Source: Flaviflexus equikiangi
Lineage (GTDB): Bacteria; Actinomycetota; Actinomycetes; Actinomycetales; Actinomycetaceae
NCBI RefSeq assembly: GCF_014069875.1
Contig: NZ_CP059676.1
Location: forward strand, 806,001-870,000
DNA: 64,000 bases
Direction of reading: 5' to 3'
Position numbers and translations under genes: made by a program. Every line of letters starts with the position of its first letter. Within the stretch, counting starts at the first letter, position 1. Shown here one piece after another: positions 44,750 through 54,313 of this stretch. The notes below the pieces were generated by a model. It ran no database searches, was not told where the DNA came from, and saw only the letters and a list, made by a program, of their open reading frames with translations.

Positions 44750-47700
44750 ATGACGGTTTCGATGCGTGTTATGAGCGCGGGTGACGGTTACAAATACCTC
44801 CTGCGTACTGTCGTTGCTAGTGATGGTGACCGGTTGCTCACGACCCCGTTGACGCGCTACTACGCCGAGCAGGGATCACCACCCGGTAGGTGGGTCGGGC
44901 AAGGCCTCGGTGGGATCGGTGCCGGTCAATTGAGCACCGGTGACCAGGTCACCGAAGCGCAGCTCCAACTTCTTGTCGGGATGGGCCGAGACCCCATCAC
45001 CGGTGACGCCTTCGGACGTGCGTATCAGTCCTTTGTGCGCGTTTCGGAGCGGATCGAGGCTCGCGTAGCAGAGTTGGACGGGCCATTGTCGCCCGCCGTT
45101 CGCGCGGAACAGGTCGCGCAGATCGAAGCCGAAGAAACTAAACGGGGTACCCGTCGTGCCGTAGCTGGATTTGATTACACGTTCTCGATACCGAAGTCTG
45201 CTTCGGTGTTGTGGGCGGTTGCGGATGCAGGGACGCAAGCGCTGATCGCGCAGGCGCACCATGCCGCGATTGCGGAGGTGGTTGCATTCATAGAACGTGA
45301 GGTTGCAACCACCCGAGTTGGTGCAACCGGCATCGACGGTGCCGCAGCTCAAGTGGATGTCACAGGCGTGATCGCGACCGCATTCGATCATTACGATTCC
45401 CGTGCTGGTGACCCGCACTTGCACACGCACGTTGTGATCTCGAACAAGGTCCAGACGGCGCAAGACGGCAAGTGGCGTTCTCTTGATGGCAGACCGATGC
45501 ACGCCGCCGTCGTAGCGCTTTCAGAACTCCACGAGGCAGTATTTGCCGATCACATGACGCGCGCATTCGGTGTCGAATGGGAGTCCCGGGACATGGGTCG
45601 TGATCGCAACCCCGCATGGGCGATCAGTGCTGTGCCTGAGGCGTTGGTGTCGGAGTTCTCGACTCGTTCCCGCCATATTGATGTCGAGAAGAACCGCCTC
45701 ATCGCTGACTACATTGAGAAGCATGGCAAGCAGCCCACGACGGCGACGATTCTCAAGCTCCGAGCCCAGGCAACCCTTGCAACCCGGCCCGAGAAGCAGG
45801 TGCGATCCCTGGCGGAACTCACCTCAGACTGGCGTACCCGTGCAACGCGCTTACTCGGTCAAGATGCAACCCGGTGGGCACAAGACGTTGCAGTGAACCC
45901 TCCCGCGATGTTGTTGCGTGCTGATGATGTGCCCCTCGTTGTGATTGCTGAGATCGGGCAGGCAGTGGTGGAGGCCGTGGGTGAGAAACGGTCAACGTGG
46001 CGGCGCTGGAACCTGCACGCCGAAGCATCCCGTCAACTCATGGGATGGCGCTTCGCCTCTATGGTGGATCGTGAAGCGATCACCGGGCTTGTGGTCGATT
46101 CGGCCGAGAACGCATCGCTACGTCTGACACCGCCTGAACTAGCGTCGAGCCCTGTCGTCTTCCAACGAGATGATGGCACGAGCCGGTTCCGCCCGAAGCA
46201 CTCCACTGTGTATTCCTCCGAAACCCTGCTTCAAGCAGAAGACCGCCTCCTGCAACGTGCCCGCGCCACGGTGTCACCGACTGTGGCGCTTACGACGGTC
46301 GAGCAGATCACCCCTCTTCCTGATGATGATGGGCGGATGCTAAGCGATGACCAAGCGACGGCACTCGCGTCGATCGCGGTGTCCGGGCGAACTATCGACG
46401 TGCTTGTGGGGGCAGCCGGTGCCGGGAAGACCACCGCGATGAACGCGCTCCGCCGTGCATGGGAAGCCGAACACGGAGCCGGTTCGGTTGTTGGCCTCGC
46501 ACCGTCAGCTGTCGCAGCAGAAGTTCTCGCTGAAGATCTCGGTATCGCTACAGAAAACACTGCGAAGTGGTGGCACAACCACCTCACTCACGGCACCACG
46601 TTCACGGCTGGTCAGCTCGTGATCATTGACGAAGCGAGCCTTGCCGGTACTCATTCACTGGATCGCATCACAGGACTTGCCGAAACGGCGGGCGCGAAGG
46701 TACTGCTCGTTGGCGACTATGCGCAACTGCAATCCGTAGACGCCGGTGGGGCGTTCGCGCTGCTGGCCGGTGACCGGAACGACGCACCCGAACTGATCGA
46801 TATTCACCGGTTCAGCAACGAGTGGGAAAAGACCGCATCCCTTGATCTTCGGCACGGCCGCACCGACATCATCGACACCTATATCGATCATGACCGCATC
46901 CACGACGGTGACGAAGATGCTATGACAGATGCTGCTTATGCAGCTTGGCGTGAAGACACCGCGGCGGGACTCGTGTCGGTGTTGATCGCGGAGACCAATG
47001 AGACTGTCACCGCACTCAATAACCGTGCCCGCGCCGATCTGATTCTTGACGGTAGGCTGCGCCCGAGTCGTGAGGTGGAACTCAACGACGGGTCGATAGC
47101 AGGTATTGGGGACACGATCATTACTCGACGTAACGACAGGCGACTGCGCACGAAGGACACATGGGTGCGCAACGGTGGACGTTGGCAAATCACCCAGGTC
47201 CGTGACGACGGCTCGCTCACCGTACGGGCCGTCGGGCGTCTTTTTGGCGGCGCGATCGTGCTGCCTGCCGCGTACGTGTCTGAGCATGTTGATCTTGGCT
47301 ACGCCGTCACGGCACACCGGGCACAAGGCATCACGACCGACACCGCGCACACGGTTGTGACCGCGACAACAACACGGGAGAACTTCTACGTCGCAATGAC
47401 CCGCGGCCGCAACGCCAACCACGCCTATGTCGCCGTAAACCAACCCGATGATGCTCACAGCCAGCCCCACCCTGGCGATAACACCGATGCCACCGCCAGG
47501 TCCGTGCTCTACGGAGTCATGCAACACGTCGGCGCTGAACTCTCCGCACACGAAACCATCACGGCAGAGCAGGAACAGTGGGGCTCGATCGCCCAACTCG
47601 CCGCGGAGTACGAGACGATCGCGCAAGCCGCCCAACACGACCGGTGGGCGACGCTACTACATACAAGTGGCCTCACACTCCAACAGACGGAAGACGTACT

Positions 47701-48295
47701 TGCCTCCGATGCGTATGGTGCACTATCGGCGGAGTTGCGACGAGCGGAAGCCAATCACCACGATGTTGACCGGCTCCTGCCACGCCTCGTACAAGCCCGC
47801 AGCGTCGAAGACGCAGATGACATCGCCTCGGTACTGCACGCCCGACTCGCCAAAGCCAGCGCCCGCCCAGCCGGATCAGGACGGACGCGCAAACAGCCAC
47901 GCCTGATCGCAGGACTCATCCCACCCGCAGACGGAACCATGAGCCCAGAAATGCGGCAGGCACTCAATGCGCGACACCAGCTGATCGAGCAACGCGCTGA
48001 TGCACTCGTTGACCAAGCCGTCGATGAAGCAGCCGATTGGGTGCAGCCGCTCCTCCCAAAACGTCAGAACGAGGACATGATGACTGGTTGGCGTCGCCGT
48101 GCGCGCGTGATCGCCGCCTACCGCGACCGACACCAAATCACCAGCACCGACCCGCTTGGACCGGTACCCGAGCGCACCGCACAGAAGATCGACTATGCCC
48201 GCGCACACGCTGCCGTCACGCAACTCCAAGCATCCGTCGAGCAACCTCCACACCGTGAACAGCAGCGACAGGTCAACCGAACCCTCGGACTCTGA
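44750..48295 (+). CDS. MobF-family relaxase with TraI/TrwC helicase domain
   Basis: A 1181-residue conjugative relaxase. The N-terminal TrwC domain (residues 1-300) has the nucleophile tyrosines in LTRYYAEQG near 35-39 and the three-histidine metal site in DPHLHTHVVISN near 221-232. A RecD-type SF1 helicase follows: Walker A GAAGAGKTT near residue 554, Walker B VIIDEASLAGTHS near 623, and the late VTAHRAQGIT and VAMTRGRN motifs near 850 and 880. The C-terminal 280 residues are helical and unassigned. It would nick oriT and unwind the transferred strand. No VirB/TraG-like genes are present, so transfer must use another element's machinery. Confidence 0.93.
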   Translation: MTVSMRVMSAGDGYKYLLRTVVASDGDRLLTTPLTRYYAEQGSPPGRWVGQGLGGIGAGQLSTGDQVTEAQLQLLVGMGRDPITGDAFGRAYQSFVRVSERIEARVAELDGPLSPAVRAEQVAQIEAEETKRGTRRAVAGFDYTFSIPKSASVLWAVADAGTQALIAQAHHAAIAEVVAFIEREVATTRVGATGIDGAAAQVDVTGVIATAFDHYDSRAGDPHLHTHVVISNKVQTAQDGKWRSLDGRPMHAAVVALSELHEAVFADHMTRAFGVEWESRDMGRDRNPAWAISAVPEALVSEFSTRSRHIDVEKNRLIADYIEKHGKQPTTATILKLRAQATLATRPEKQVRSLAELTSDWRTRATRLLGQDATRWAQDVAVNPPAMLLRADDVPLVVIAEIGQAVVEAVGEKRSTWRRWNLHAEASRQLMGWRFASMVDREAITGLVVDSAENASLRLTPPELASSPVVFQRDDGTSRFRPKHSTVYSSETLLQAEDRLLQRARATVSPTVALTTVEQITPLPDDDGRMLSDDQATALASIAVSGRTIDVLVGAAGAGKTTAMNALRRAWEAEHGAGSVVGLAPSAVAAEVLAEDLGIATENTAKWWHNHLTHGTTFTAGQLVIIDEASLAGTHSLDRITGLAETAGAKVLLVGDYAQLQSVDAGGAFALLAGDRNDAPELIDIHRFSNEWEKTASLDLRHGRTDIIDTYIDHDRIHDGDEDAMTDAAYAAWREDTAAGLVSVLIAETNETVTALNNRARADLILDGRLRPSREVELNDGSIAGIGDTIITRRNDRRLRTKDTWVRNGGRWQITQVRDDGSLTVRAVGRLFGGAIVLPAAYVSEHVDLGYAVTAHRAQGITTDTAHTVVTATTTRENFYVAMTRGRNANHAYVAVNQPDDAHSQPHPGDNTDATARSVLYGVMQHVGAELSAHETITAEQEQWGSIAQLAAEYETIAQAAQHDRWATLLHTSGLTLQQTEDVLASDAYGALSAELRRAEANHHDVDRLLPRLVQARSVEDADDIASVLHARLAKASARPAGSGRTRKQPRLIAGLIPPADGTMSPEMRQALNARHQLIEQRADALVDQAVDEAADWVQPLLPKRQNEDMMTGWRRRARVIAAYRDRHQITSTDPLGPVPERTAQKIDYARAHAAVTQLQASVEQPPHREQQRQVNRTLGL

Positions 48296-48698
48296 GGCCG
48301 AGAAGGTCTCGGGCTTCCCTCCTGTCAGTGCTTCGTCGTATCCTGGTGACAGAGGCGGATACTCATTCCAACGCGCCACTTGTGGCAGACCCTCCAGGTC
48401 ACTCTTCAACGCATCGCCTCGTCGGAGTTGTTTGTGCGATGGAGAGGAACGAGATCGTAATCCGCTTGCTCTGGACTGGAAGCGTCCATACCCGAAATTT
48501 TCTGCGTCGGTACATGCCGACCAATATCCTGCTTGATGCGATCCGCACCCCACGCGGTCTCAAATGGGGTGTGCCAGCGATGCTGTTGGCGATCCCATAC
48601 TTCTTGATCGCGGCAATCCTGGTACAGGCCATCAATGATGGCGGCCCGGCTTGGCTCAATGTGCTTGTCCTGTTGAGCATTTGGAACGGGCTCAAGAT

Positions 48699-48706
48699 GT
48701 TGTGGA
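48699..48706. repeat. Target site duplication, left copy
   Basis: GTTGTGGA, identical to 50132-50139 on the other side of the IS256-family element; 8 bp is typical for this family. Confidence 0.88.
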
Positions 48707-50131
48707 AGTAGTGCCCCTTAGAGTGGTGTAGCCCCCGGGGTGGTCGTGAGCGTCGTTGCTGACGTGGACACGGTCACCGTGGGATCCTTCGAGAAAGCTC
48801 TCTACTTCCCACTCGAAAGGACATCGCCACGATGACCGCTCCTCATATTATCGACCCTGCAGGCCTGCTCCGTGAAGCCCTGGCCGAAGCATCCCCGGAC
48901 TTGATGCGCGATCTGCTGCAGGCCATGATCAACGCCCTGCTTTCAGCAGACGCCGATGCCGTGGTCGGGGCGGAATGGGGCAAGCCCAGCCCCGACCGCC
49001 GCACCCAGCGCAACGGCTACCGCCACCGGCCCCTGGACACCCGGGTCGGCACAGTGGATGTTGCTGTCCCAAAACTCAGATCGGGCACATATTTTCCCGA
49101 CTGGCTGCTCGAGCGCAGAAAACGAGCCGAAACAGCACTGATCACGGTCGTGGCTGACTGCTACCTCGCCGGCGTCAGCACTCGGCGGATGGATAAGCTC
49201 GTGAAAACCCTGGGTATTCATTCCCTGTCGAAGTCGCAGGTCTCGCGCATGGCTACTGACCTGGACGAGCACGTGGACCAGTTCCGTCACCGCCCGCTCG
49301 ATGAGGCCGGCCCGTTCACGTTCGTCGCTGCTGACGCGCTGACCATGAAGGTCCGCGAGGGCGGGCGTGTGATTAACGCGGTCGTCCTCATCGCTACCGG
49401 CGTCAATGCCGATGGTAGGCGTGAAGTCCTCGGCCTGCGGGTTGCGACCAGTGAGACCGGGGCGGCATGGAACTCCTTCTTCGCCGACCTCGTCGCACGC
49501 GGCCTGACCGGCGTGCGTTTAGTGACTTCTGATGCTCATGCGGGCCTGATCGAGGCGGTCGCAGCGAACCTGCCGGGTGCGTCCTGGCAGCGATGCCGCA
49601 CGCACTACGCCGCGAACCTGATGAGCGTGTGCCCCAAGAGCTACTGGCCGGCAGTCAAAGCGATGCTGCACTCGGTCTACGACCAGCCCGACGCAGCCAG
49701 TGTCCACGCCCAATTCGACCGGCTCTTGGACTACGTCGGCGATAAGCTCCCTGAAGCTCACGATCATCTGGACGGCGCACGTGCCGATATCCTTGCCTTC
49801 ACCGGTTTCCCGACCGGGGTGTGGGCCCAGATCTGGTCCAACAACCCCAATGAGCGCCTCAACCGCGAGATCCGTCGCCGCACCGATTCGGTGGGGATCT
49901 TCCCCAACCGAGAGGCGATCATCCGCCTGGTCGGTGCGGTCCTGGCCGAGCAGACCGATGAATGGGCCGAAGGGCGCCGCTACCTCAGCCTCGACGTTCT
50001 CGCCAGAAGCCGCCTCCACATGCTTCCCGAGACCACAGACGAGGTGAGCGACGATCCTCTCGAACTGACCGCCTAACCACTAATTGAAGAACCGAAGGAA
50101 CACCGGCTACACCACTCAAAGGGACTTGACC
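48707..50131 (+). mobile_element. IS256-family insertion sequence with 8-bp target duplication
   Basis: A 1425-bp element. Its ends form imperfect inverted repeats of 27 bases (21 matches; the inner GAGTGGTGTAGCC is perfect), and it is flanked by the direct repeat GTTGTGGA at 48699-48706 and 50132-50139. It carries one intact Mutator-type transposase. Removing it restores the interrupted reading frame, so the insertion is recent and simple. Confidence 0.93.
48832..50076 (+). CDS. IS256-family (Mutator) transposase
   Basis: A 414-residue transposase. Family features are the N-terminal RTQRNGYRHRPLDTRVGTVDV near residues 57-77, the first catalytic aspartate in VAADALTMKVR near 165, the second in TSDAHAGLIEAV near 230, and the glutamate in NPNERLNREIRRRTD near 341. 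A C-x-x-H near 251 (CRTHYAANL) is also conserved. It appears intact. Confidence 0.95.
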   Translation: MTAPHIIDPAGLLREALAEASPDLMRDLLQAMINALLSADADAVVGAEWGKPSPDRRTQRNGYRHRPLDTRVGTVDVAVPKLRSGTYFPDWLLERRKRAETALITVVADCYLAGVSTRRMDKLVKTLGIHSLSKSQVSRMATDLDEHVDQFRHRPLDEAGPFTFVAADALTMKVREGGRVINAVVLIATGVNADGRREVLGLRVATSETGAAWNSFFADLVARGLTGVRLVTSDAHAGLIEAVAANLPGASWQRCRTHYAANLMSVCPKSYWPAVKAMLHSVYDQPDAASVHAQFDRLLDYVGDKLPEAHDHLDGARADILAFTGFPTGVWAQIWSNNPNERLNREIRRRTDSVGIFPNREAIIRLVGAVLAEQTDEWAEGRRYLSLDVLARSRLHMLPETTDEVSDDPLELTA

Positions 50132-50139
50132 GTTGTGGA
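50132..50139. repeat. Target site duplication, right copy
   Basis: GTTGTGGA, identical to 48699-48706; the disrupted gene continues in frame from here. Confidence 0.88.
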
Positions 50140-50346
50140 TCGGTCCGTTGAGTCTGATGCTGTTTGTGCGTCTCCAGGTCAACCGGCTCAAGGCCAGACC
50201 CAGGAATCAGCAGAGGACCCAGCATATGTCTGGCGAGGATGCTGAATATCGTGATTTAGAAACGGCGCACTGATCCGCGTCGTTATCTACACATGCAGCT
50301 CAAGGCCAAACGATCCGTGCTGCGATCGCTGATCTCGTGGGTTCCG

Positions 50347-51414
50347 TCAGAGATCACGGTGAGCTGAATGAGCGGCACGAGCATGTGCCGAATAGCTGTC
50401 CATACGGAATGCTTTGGCGCTGAGTTGTTGTATCGAGCCGGAAGGCGGCTGTTTCTCGGAAAGCGCCCGTACGTCGTTGGCGTTGGTCACGACACTGGCG
50501 ATGCCCTGGGCAATGAGTCGATGTGGGCCATAACTCGTGGCACTTGTCACCGGCCCGGGAACCGCACCGACGCTGCGCCCCAGCGAGTATGCCTGTTGAG
50601 CCACCAGCAGCGAGCCCGACCGTGAACCGGCTTCAATGATCGTCGTTGAACCCGAAAGTGCAGCTTCGATGCGGGCACGGGCCATGAACCGTGCTCGTGT
50701 CGGCGTGGCTCCCGGCGGTTGCCCGCTCACCAACAATCCGACATCGCTCACACGTTCAAGCAGATCTCGATGACCCGCTGGGTATGGACGGTCAATTCCA
50801 CCGGCCATCACCGCAATCGTATGACCCGCAACAGCCAACGCAGACCGGTGAACTTCACCATCTATACCGTATGCGCCACCAGCAACAATCACTTTCCCGT
50901 CACTGGCAAGGTCAGCAGAGATCTCGTTTGCGACCTGGACGCCGTAGCTGGTTGCCGCACGTGCACCGGTGATCGTAAAGCGATCGCTCACTGGCATTGC
51001 GAGTAGTGACTTCTCGCCTTTGACCCAGAGGACATATGGAGCACCGTCGCCGAGATCGTGGAGCGACGCCGGATAGTTGTCATCGCTGGGAATAAGCGTC
51101 TTGAAGCCACCACGTTCTGTGAGGTCGAGTGCTTCTTGGATCAGTCGTGGTTCCACCCGGGGCAGCAAGCGTTTACGCCACAGCTGAGCTTCCACGTTAT
51201 CCAAACCGGGAACCGGTGCGTCGTCGGCAAGCAGCATGACAGTGTTGACTGCGCCGTGAACCGCAAGGAGATGCCCCGTTGTCGCATCAGTGGGGTCCAT
51301 GATCACGGTCAGGGCGATCCGTGCCGCACGTTCATCCGGCGCGAATGTCAAGAGCGTGTCCAAGTTCCCGGTCCCTTCGTCGTTGAAGGGAAGGTGAGCT
51401 ACCAACGCCATCAT
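50347..51414 (-). CDS. DprA/Smf-like DNA-processing protein
   Basis: A 355-residue protein with the DprA Rossmann-like domain. The helical N-terminal region of about 130 residues is followed by VSDRFTITGARAATSYGVQVANE, AGGAYGIDGEVHRSAL and GGIDRPYPAGH, then the SGQPPG and EAGSRSGSLLVAQQA stretches typical of DprA. Chromosomal DprA loads RecA on incoming DNA. This copy lacks the usual C-terminal winged helix and sits in a mobile element, so it more likely protects or processes the transferred strand, or acts in a DprA-linked defence role. The last 30 residues are low-complexity. Confidence 0.82.
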   Translation of the reverse strand: MMALVAHLPFNDEGTGNLDTLLTFAPDERAARIALTVIMDPTDATTGHLLAVHGAVNTVMLLADDAPVPGLDNVEAQLWRKRLLPRVEPRLIQEALDLTERGGFKTLIPSDDNYPASLHDLGDGAPYVLWVKGEKSLLAMPVSDRFTITGARAATSYGVQVANEISADLASDGKVIVAGGAYGIDGEVHRSALAVAGHTIAVMAGGIDRPYPAGHRDLLERVSDVGLLVSGQPPGATPTRARFMARARIEAALSGSTTIIEAGSRSGSLLVAQQAYSLGRSVGAVPGPVTSATSYGPHRLIAQGIASVVTNANDVRALSEKQPPSGSIQQLSAKAFRMDSYSAHARAAHSAHRDL

Positions 51415-51568
51415 TACCTAACGTTCAGAATCTTTCATCAGACATTATTTGGCCATACTCGCATCGAACAACCGCCCCAGTTTTTACAGCGGCTGGCTGT
51501 CAGGCTGGTGGGAAAATCTGTCGTCCAGTAGGGTGAAGGTAAGTCCAGTTCACGGAAGATGCGGGAAG

Positions 51569-51772
51569 ATGCCAGAAGACAACGAAATCTTGACGGCTGA
51601 CGAAGCTTCGGCTTTGCTGCGGGTGTCGACTAAGACAGTCCTTGCGCTTGCACGAGCAGGTACATTGCCTGGCGAAAAAGTAGGACGTGCTTGGCGTTTT
51701 TTGAAGAGTGACGTTTTGAGATACGTGAGTGGGTCAAGTGAGTCGAGGGGTGGAGTGGCGGATGATAAATAG
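51569..51772 (+). CDS. Excisionase-family (MerR-type HTH_17) DNA-binding protein
   Basis: A 67-residue protein: ILTADEASALLRVSTKTVLALARAG followed by the wing GEKVGRAWRFLKSDVLRYV. This is the classic small excisionase/AlpA-like winged helix that binds att-site DNA or acts as a local regulator. The ATG at 51569 follows GCGGGAAG; the longer frame above it looks non-coding. It may control excision by the recombinase 11 kb away or regulate the following ParB-like/methylase pair. Confidence 0.8.
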   Translation: MPEDNEILTADEASALLRVSTKTVLALARAGTLPGEKVGRAWRFLKSDVLRYVSGSSESRGGVADDK

Positions 51773-51880
51773 ATTCAGGTCGACTTTTCGACGCTACGAC
51801 ACCACAAACCTTTGCAGAATACCTCTCTGTTTTCAGCGTCCGATTCTACCCACCTTTACTCTCGGAAGAGGCTGCTGCTC

Positions 51881-53401
51881 ATGTTAGACACTTCGACTTG
51901 GCCAATCGTTGAACTTGATGTGCTGAAAGACATACGTTTAGATCCGAAGAATGTTCGCCTCGAAATCGCTGATGCGAAAGTCGAGGCAGATATTATTGAA
52001 GACCTATTCGTCAATGAGGACGCTCTAGGACTTGTTGAAGGCATCTGCAAAATTGGGTATCTGACGCATGAAACGCCTGTAGTTCTTGATCGGCAAGGTA
52101 AGTACGTGATGGTCGAGGGGAATAGACGACTTGCCGCGCTTAAGTCAATTCAAAACCCTATGTTGGTGCCAGATTACCAAGCTCGAATTAGCGCTTTGGC
52201 AAAACAGTTACCTGATAGGTCGTCTCTGGCGAAAATTCGGGTCATGATTGCTCCTAGTCAAGACGAAGCGGACCAACTTATCGCTGCCATACATACTGGA
52301 AACTTAAGGCGAGCATGGACCCCCAGCAGGCAGGCAGCGTTTTTTCAAGCTCAGATCGACTCTGGCCGCACTCTGAATGAGCTGGTTTCTCGCTATCCGA
52401 CGATTGACGTCACTAAGTTTGTTCGTCGCGCGTTATTCATTAACTTGTTCAAGTCCGTGCAATTTGACGATCCTGAGTTGCAAGACTTCTTGAATACTAA
52501 GAAGTGGGCTCGCGGACTTTCTACACTCGCGCGTATCTATGAGTCGAAAGAATTCGTTGAGCTGATTGGCCTGACAATGCAGTCAGATGGGACGCTCTCG
52601 AAAATAGTGTCCGACGAGGTTTTCAAAGAGGTGGCGACCGAAATTGTACGAGGCATGTTCGAAGAGAACATCAACACTCGAAGCCTGAATTCAGTAAAAA
52701 GTCCTCGATACACCCAATTAATGGCCGAATTGCGGCGAATAGTAGCATCAGCTCCAGATACCCAGCTCGCCGGTTCGTCTTCAGGAGATCCTGACCATAC
52801 TGTCGGGGCTGGTGCCAACTTGGGTGTCGCGCCGAGTGGAGGGGACGGCAGCTCATCTGCGGCAAGAGCCACAGGTAGTGGATCGTCGCCTACCGCGAAT
52901 ACCTCCCGGACAAAGTCACCTGCGAGAAATTCACCGGTGAAGAAGAAAGCTAAACCCCGAAACTTAGATTTGGGTCAAGTAAAGGCCCCAGATGCCTACC
53001 CGGAAGCCTTAAAACTTCTCCTAGGAGAGCTGTCTGAAGTTGACGTGCAAAAGTTTCCGAATGTGACATTTCTGGCGATTCGAGCAGTCCTAGAAAAATC
53101 AATCAAGGCTTTCGCGGAATACAAAACGATCGACATAGGTAAAACTAAACACAACAATAAAGGTCGCGTGCAATTAGGTAACGCGTTGAGTTGGCTTCTC
53201 GACCACGTAAACACCAACGGTCCGAGTCATTTGAAGCAACCAATCAAGAGGGTCCAAACCGGCTTCCTTGTAACCTACACCTCGACCGCTGACTCGTTAA
53301 ACGCTATAAATCACAATCATCATTTTAATGTTGACAGAGATCAAGCATTTGCGATGTGGTCGTCGATTGACTCAATCATGAGATATTTGATGAAACCATG
53401 A
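51881..53401 (+). CDS. ParB/Srx-domain protein of unknown function, paired with a DNA methylase
   Basis: A 506-residue protein. The N-terminal ParB/Sulfiredoxin-fold domain (about residues 5-110) has VEGNRRLAALK near 77-87, the nucleotide-binding motif variant of the family. A helical middle domain (110-290) is followed by a Ser/Gly/Thr-rich linker (about 290-355) and a conserved-looking C-terminal domain (365-506) with LNAINHNHHF near 475. The middle has no obvious ParB HTH for parS binding, so plasmid partition is not implied. Its stop overlaps the adenine methylase start by 4 bases, indicating co-translation. Base composition is visibly more AT-rich than the chromosome. Candidate roles are modification-linked defence or element regulation. 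The ATG at 51881 is preferred; the frame is open to 51812. Confidence 0.72.
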   Translation: MLDTSTWPIVELDVLKDIRLDPKNVRLEIADAKVEADIIEDLFVNEDALGLVEGICKIGYLTHETPVVLDRQGKYVMVEGNRRLAALKSIQNPMLVPDYQARISALAKQLPDRSSLAKIRVMIAPSQDEADQLIAAIHTGNLRRAWTPSRQAAFFQAQIDSGRTLNELVSRYPTIDVTKFVRRALFINLFKSVQFDDPELQDFLNTKKWARGLSTLARIYESKEFVELIGLTMQSDGTLSKIVSDEVFKEVATEIVRGMFEENINTRSLNSVKSPRYTQLMAELRRIVASAPDTQLAGSSSGDPDHTVGAGANLGVAPSGGDGSSSAARATGSGSSPTANTSRTKSPARNSPVKKKAKPRNLDLGQVKAPDAYPEALKLLLGELSEVDVQKFPNVTFLAIRAVLEKSIKAFAEYKTIDIGKTKHNNKGRVQLGNALSWLLDHVNTNGPSHLKQPIKRVQTGFLVTYTSTADSLNAINHNHHFNVDRDQAFAMWSSIDSIMRYLMKP

Positions 53402-54279
53402 GCGCTGTAAATATTAGTGTGACGAGCAGGCGCCCCCGCATTTCCCCGCTACGTTACCCAGGCGGGAAGTCCGCCCTATATTCCCGACTGAGGAAACTCA
53501 TTCGAGACATGGACATGGCGGGCTGTACTTACGTTGAGCCTTACGCCGGTGGAGTTGGGGCAGGTCTAAGCCTACTTGTTACAGGGCAAGTGGAGAAGGT
53601 CGTCATTAATGATCTCGATCCGGCGATTTACTCGTTCTGGCTGACGGTCAAGGAGCATCCAGAGTACTTGATCGAACAGATTCAAAGCGTCTCTTTAGAC
53701 GTGAACGAATGGCGTAGACAACGCGAGATATATCGAGCCGTCGACACAAGCAATACCAAAGAATTGGGTTTCGCTACATTTTTCTTGAATCGAACTAATC
53801 GTTCGGGCATCCTCAACGGTGGCCCAATCGGTGGGCTGGAACAAACCGGAAATTATAAGATCGATGCTCGGTTCAATCGCGACGGTCTCACAGAGCGAAT
53901 GCGAATTCTGGCACTTTACGCCGACAGTATCATCGCAACTAGACAAGACGGCAAAGATGTGATCGCCCAATTTGCAAGCCAGAATGATGCTTTTATATAT
54001 GCCGACCCACCCTATTTCGAGAAGGCTGGCTCTCTCTATCTCAACGCTTTTACAGCAGAGGATCATGTTCACTTAGCGGAGATATTAAATAATTTCGCTA
54101 CTAGTCGATGGATTTTAACCTACGATAACGCCCCTCAGGTCGCTGAACTATATGCCGAGCGACGTCGGAGAGAGTTCCAGTTGAATTACTCCGCTCACCG
54201 AGTCGTGAAGGCTACTGAAGTAGCAGTGTTATCTGACAGCCTTCCAGAGATTGGAGAAGGTTGGAAGATTGACGCATAA
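53398..54279 (+). CDS. DNA adenine methylase, D12 class (Dam-like)
   Basis: A 293-residue N6-adenine DNA methyltransferase. The start PLRYPGGKSALYSRL and motif I YVEPYAGGVGAG near residues 45-56 bind SAM; motif IV is YADPPYF near 201-207 (DPPY); ILTYDNAP near 239 is also typical of the class. The target sequence may be GATC but is not readable from sequence. No restriction endonuclease of known type is nearby; the overlapping ParB-like gene is its only close partner. It is AT-rich compared with flanking genes, which suggests transfer from another host. Confidence 0.9.
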   Translation: MSAVNISVTSRRPRISPLRYPGGKSALYSRLRKLIRDMDMAGCTYVEPYAGGVGAGLSLLVTGQVEKVVINDLDPAIYSFWLTVKEHPEYLIEQIQSVSLDVNEWRRQREIYRAVDTSNTKELGFATFFLNRTNRSGILNGGPIGGLEQTGNYKIDARFNRDGLTERMRILALYADSIIATRQDGKDVIAQFASQNDAFIYADPPYFEKAGSLYLNAFTAEDHVHLAEILNNFATSRWILTYDNAPQVAELYAERRRREFQLNYSAHRVVKATEVAVLSDSLPEIGEGWKIDA

Positions 54280-54313
54280 CACTAGAAGCTCCTACTTTAG
54301 AGTGTTGAGTTAT

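Larger units (their letters stand above)
48439..50273 (+). pseudogene. Small membrane protein gene split by an IS256-family element
   Basis: The 5' part (48439-48706) encodes MERNEIVIRLLWTG through IWNGLKMLW with two hydrophobic segments. After the IS and one copy of the 8-bp duplication, the frame resumes exactly as LWIGPLSLMLFVRLQVN and ends at 50273. The rebuilt protein is about 132 residues. It resembles a small membrane protein often found next to TrwC-type relaxases in actinobacterial elements and commonly mislabelled sulfate permease; that link is from memory. As it stands, translation stops at TAG (48709-48711), 2 bases inside the IS. Confidence 0.85.

Noticed and set aside
51881-53401. 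Interpretation of the ParB-like protein as a plasmid partition ParB
   Set aside because: No ParA gene, no parS-like repeats and no typical central HTH are seen; the partner is a methylase.
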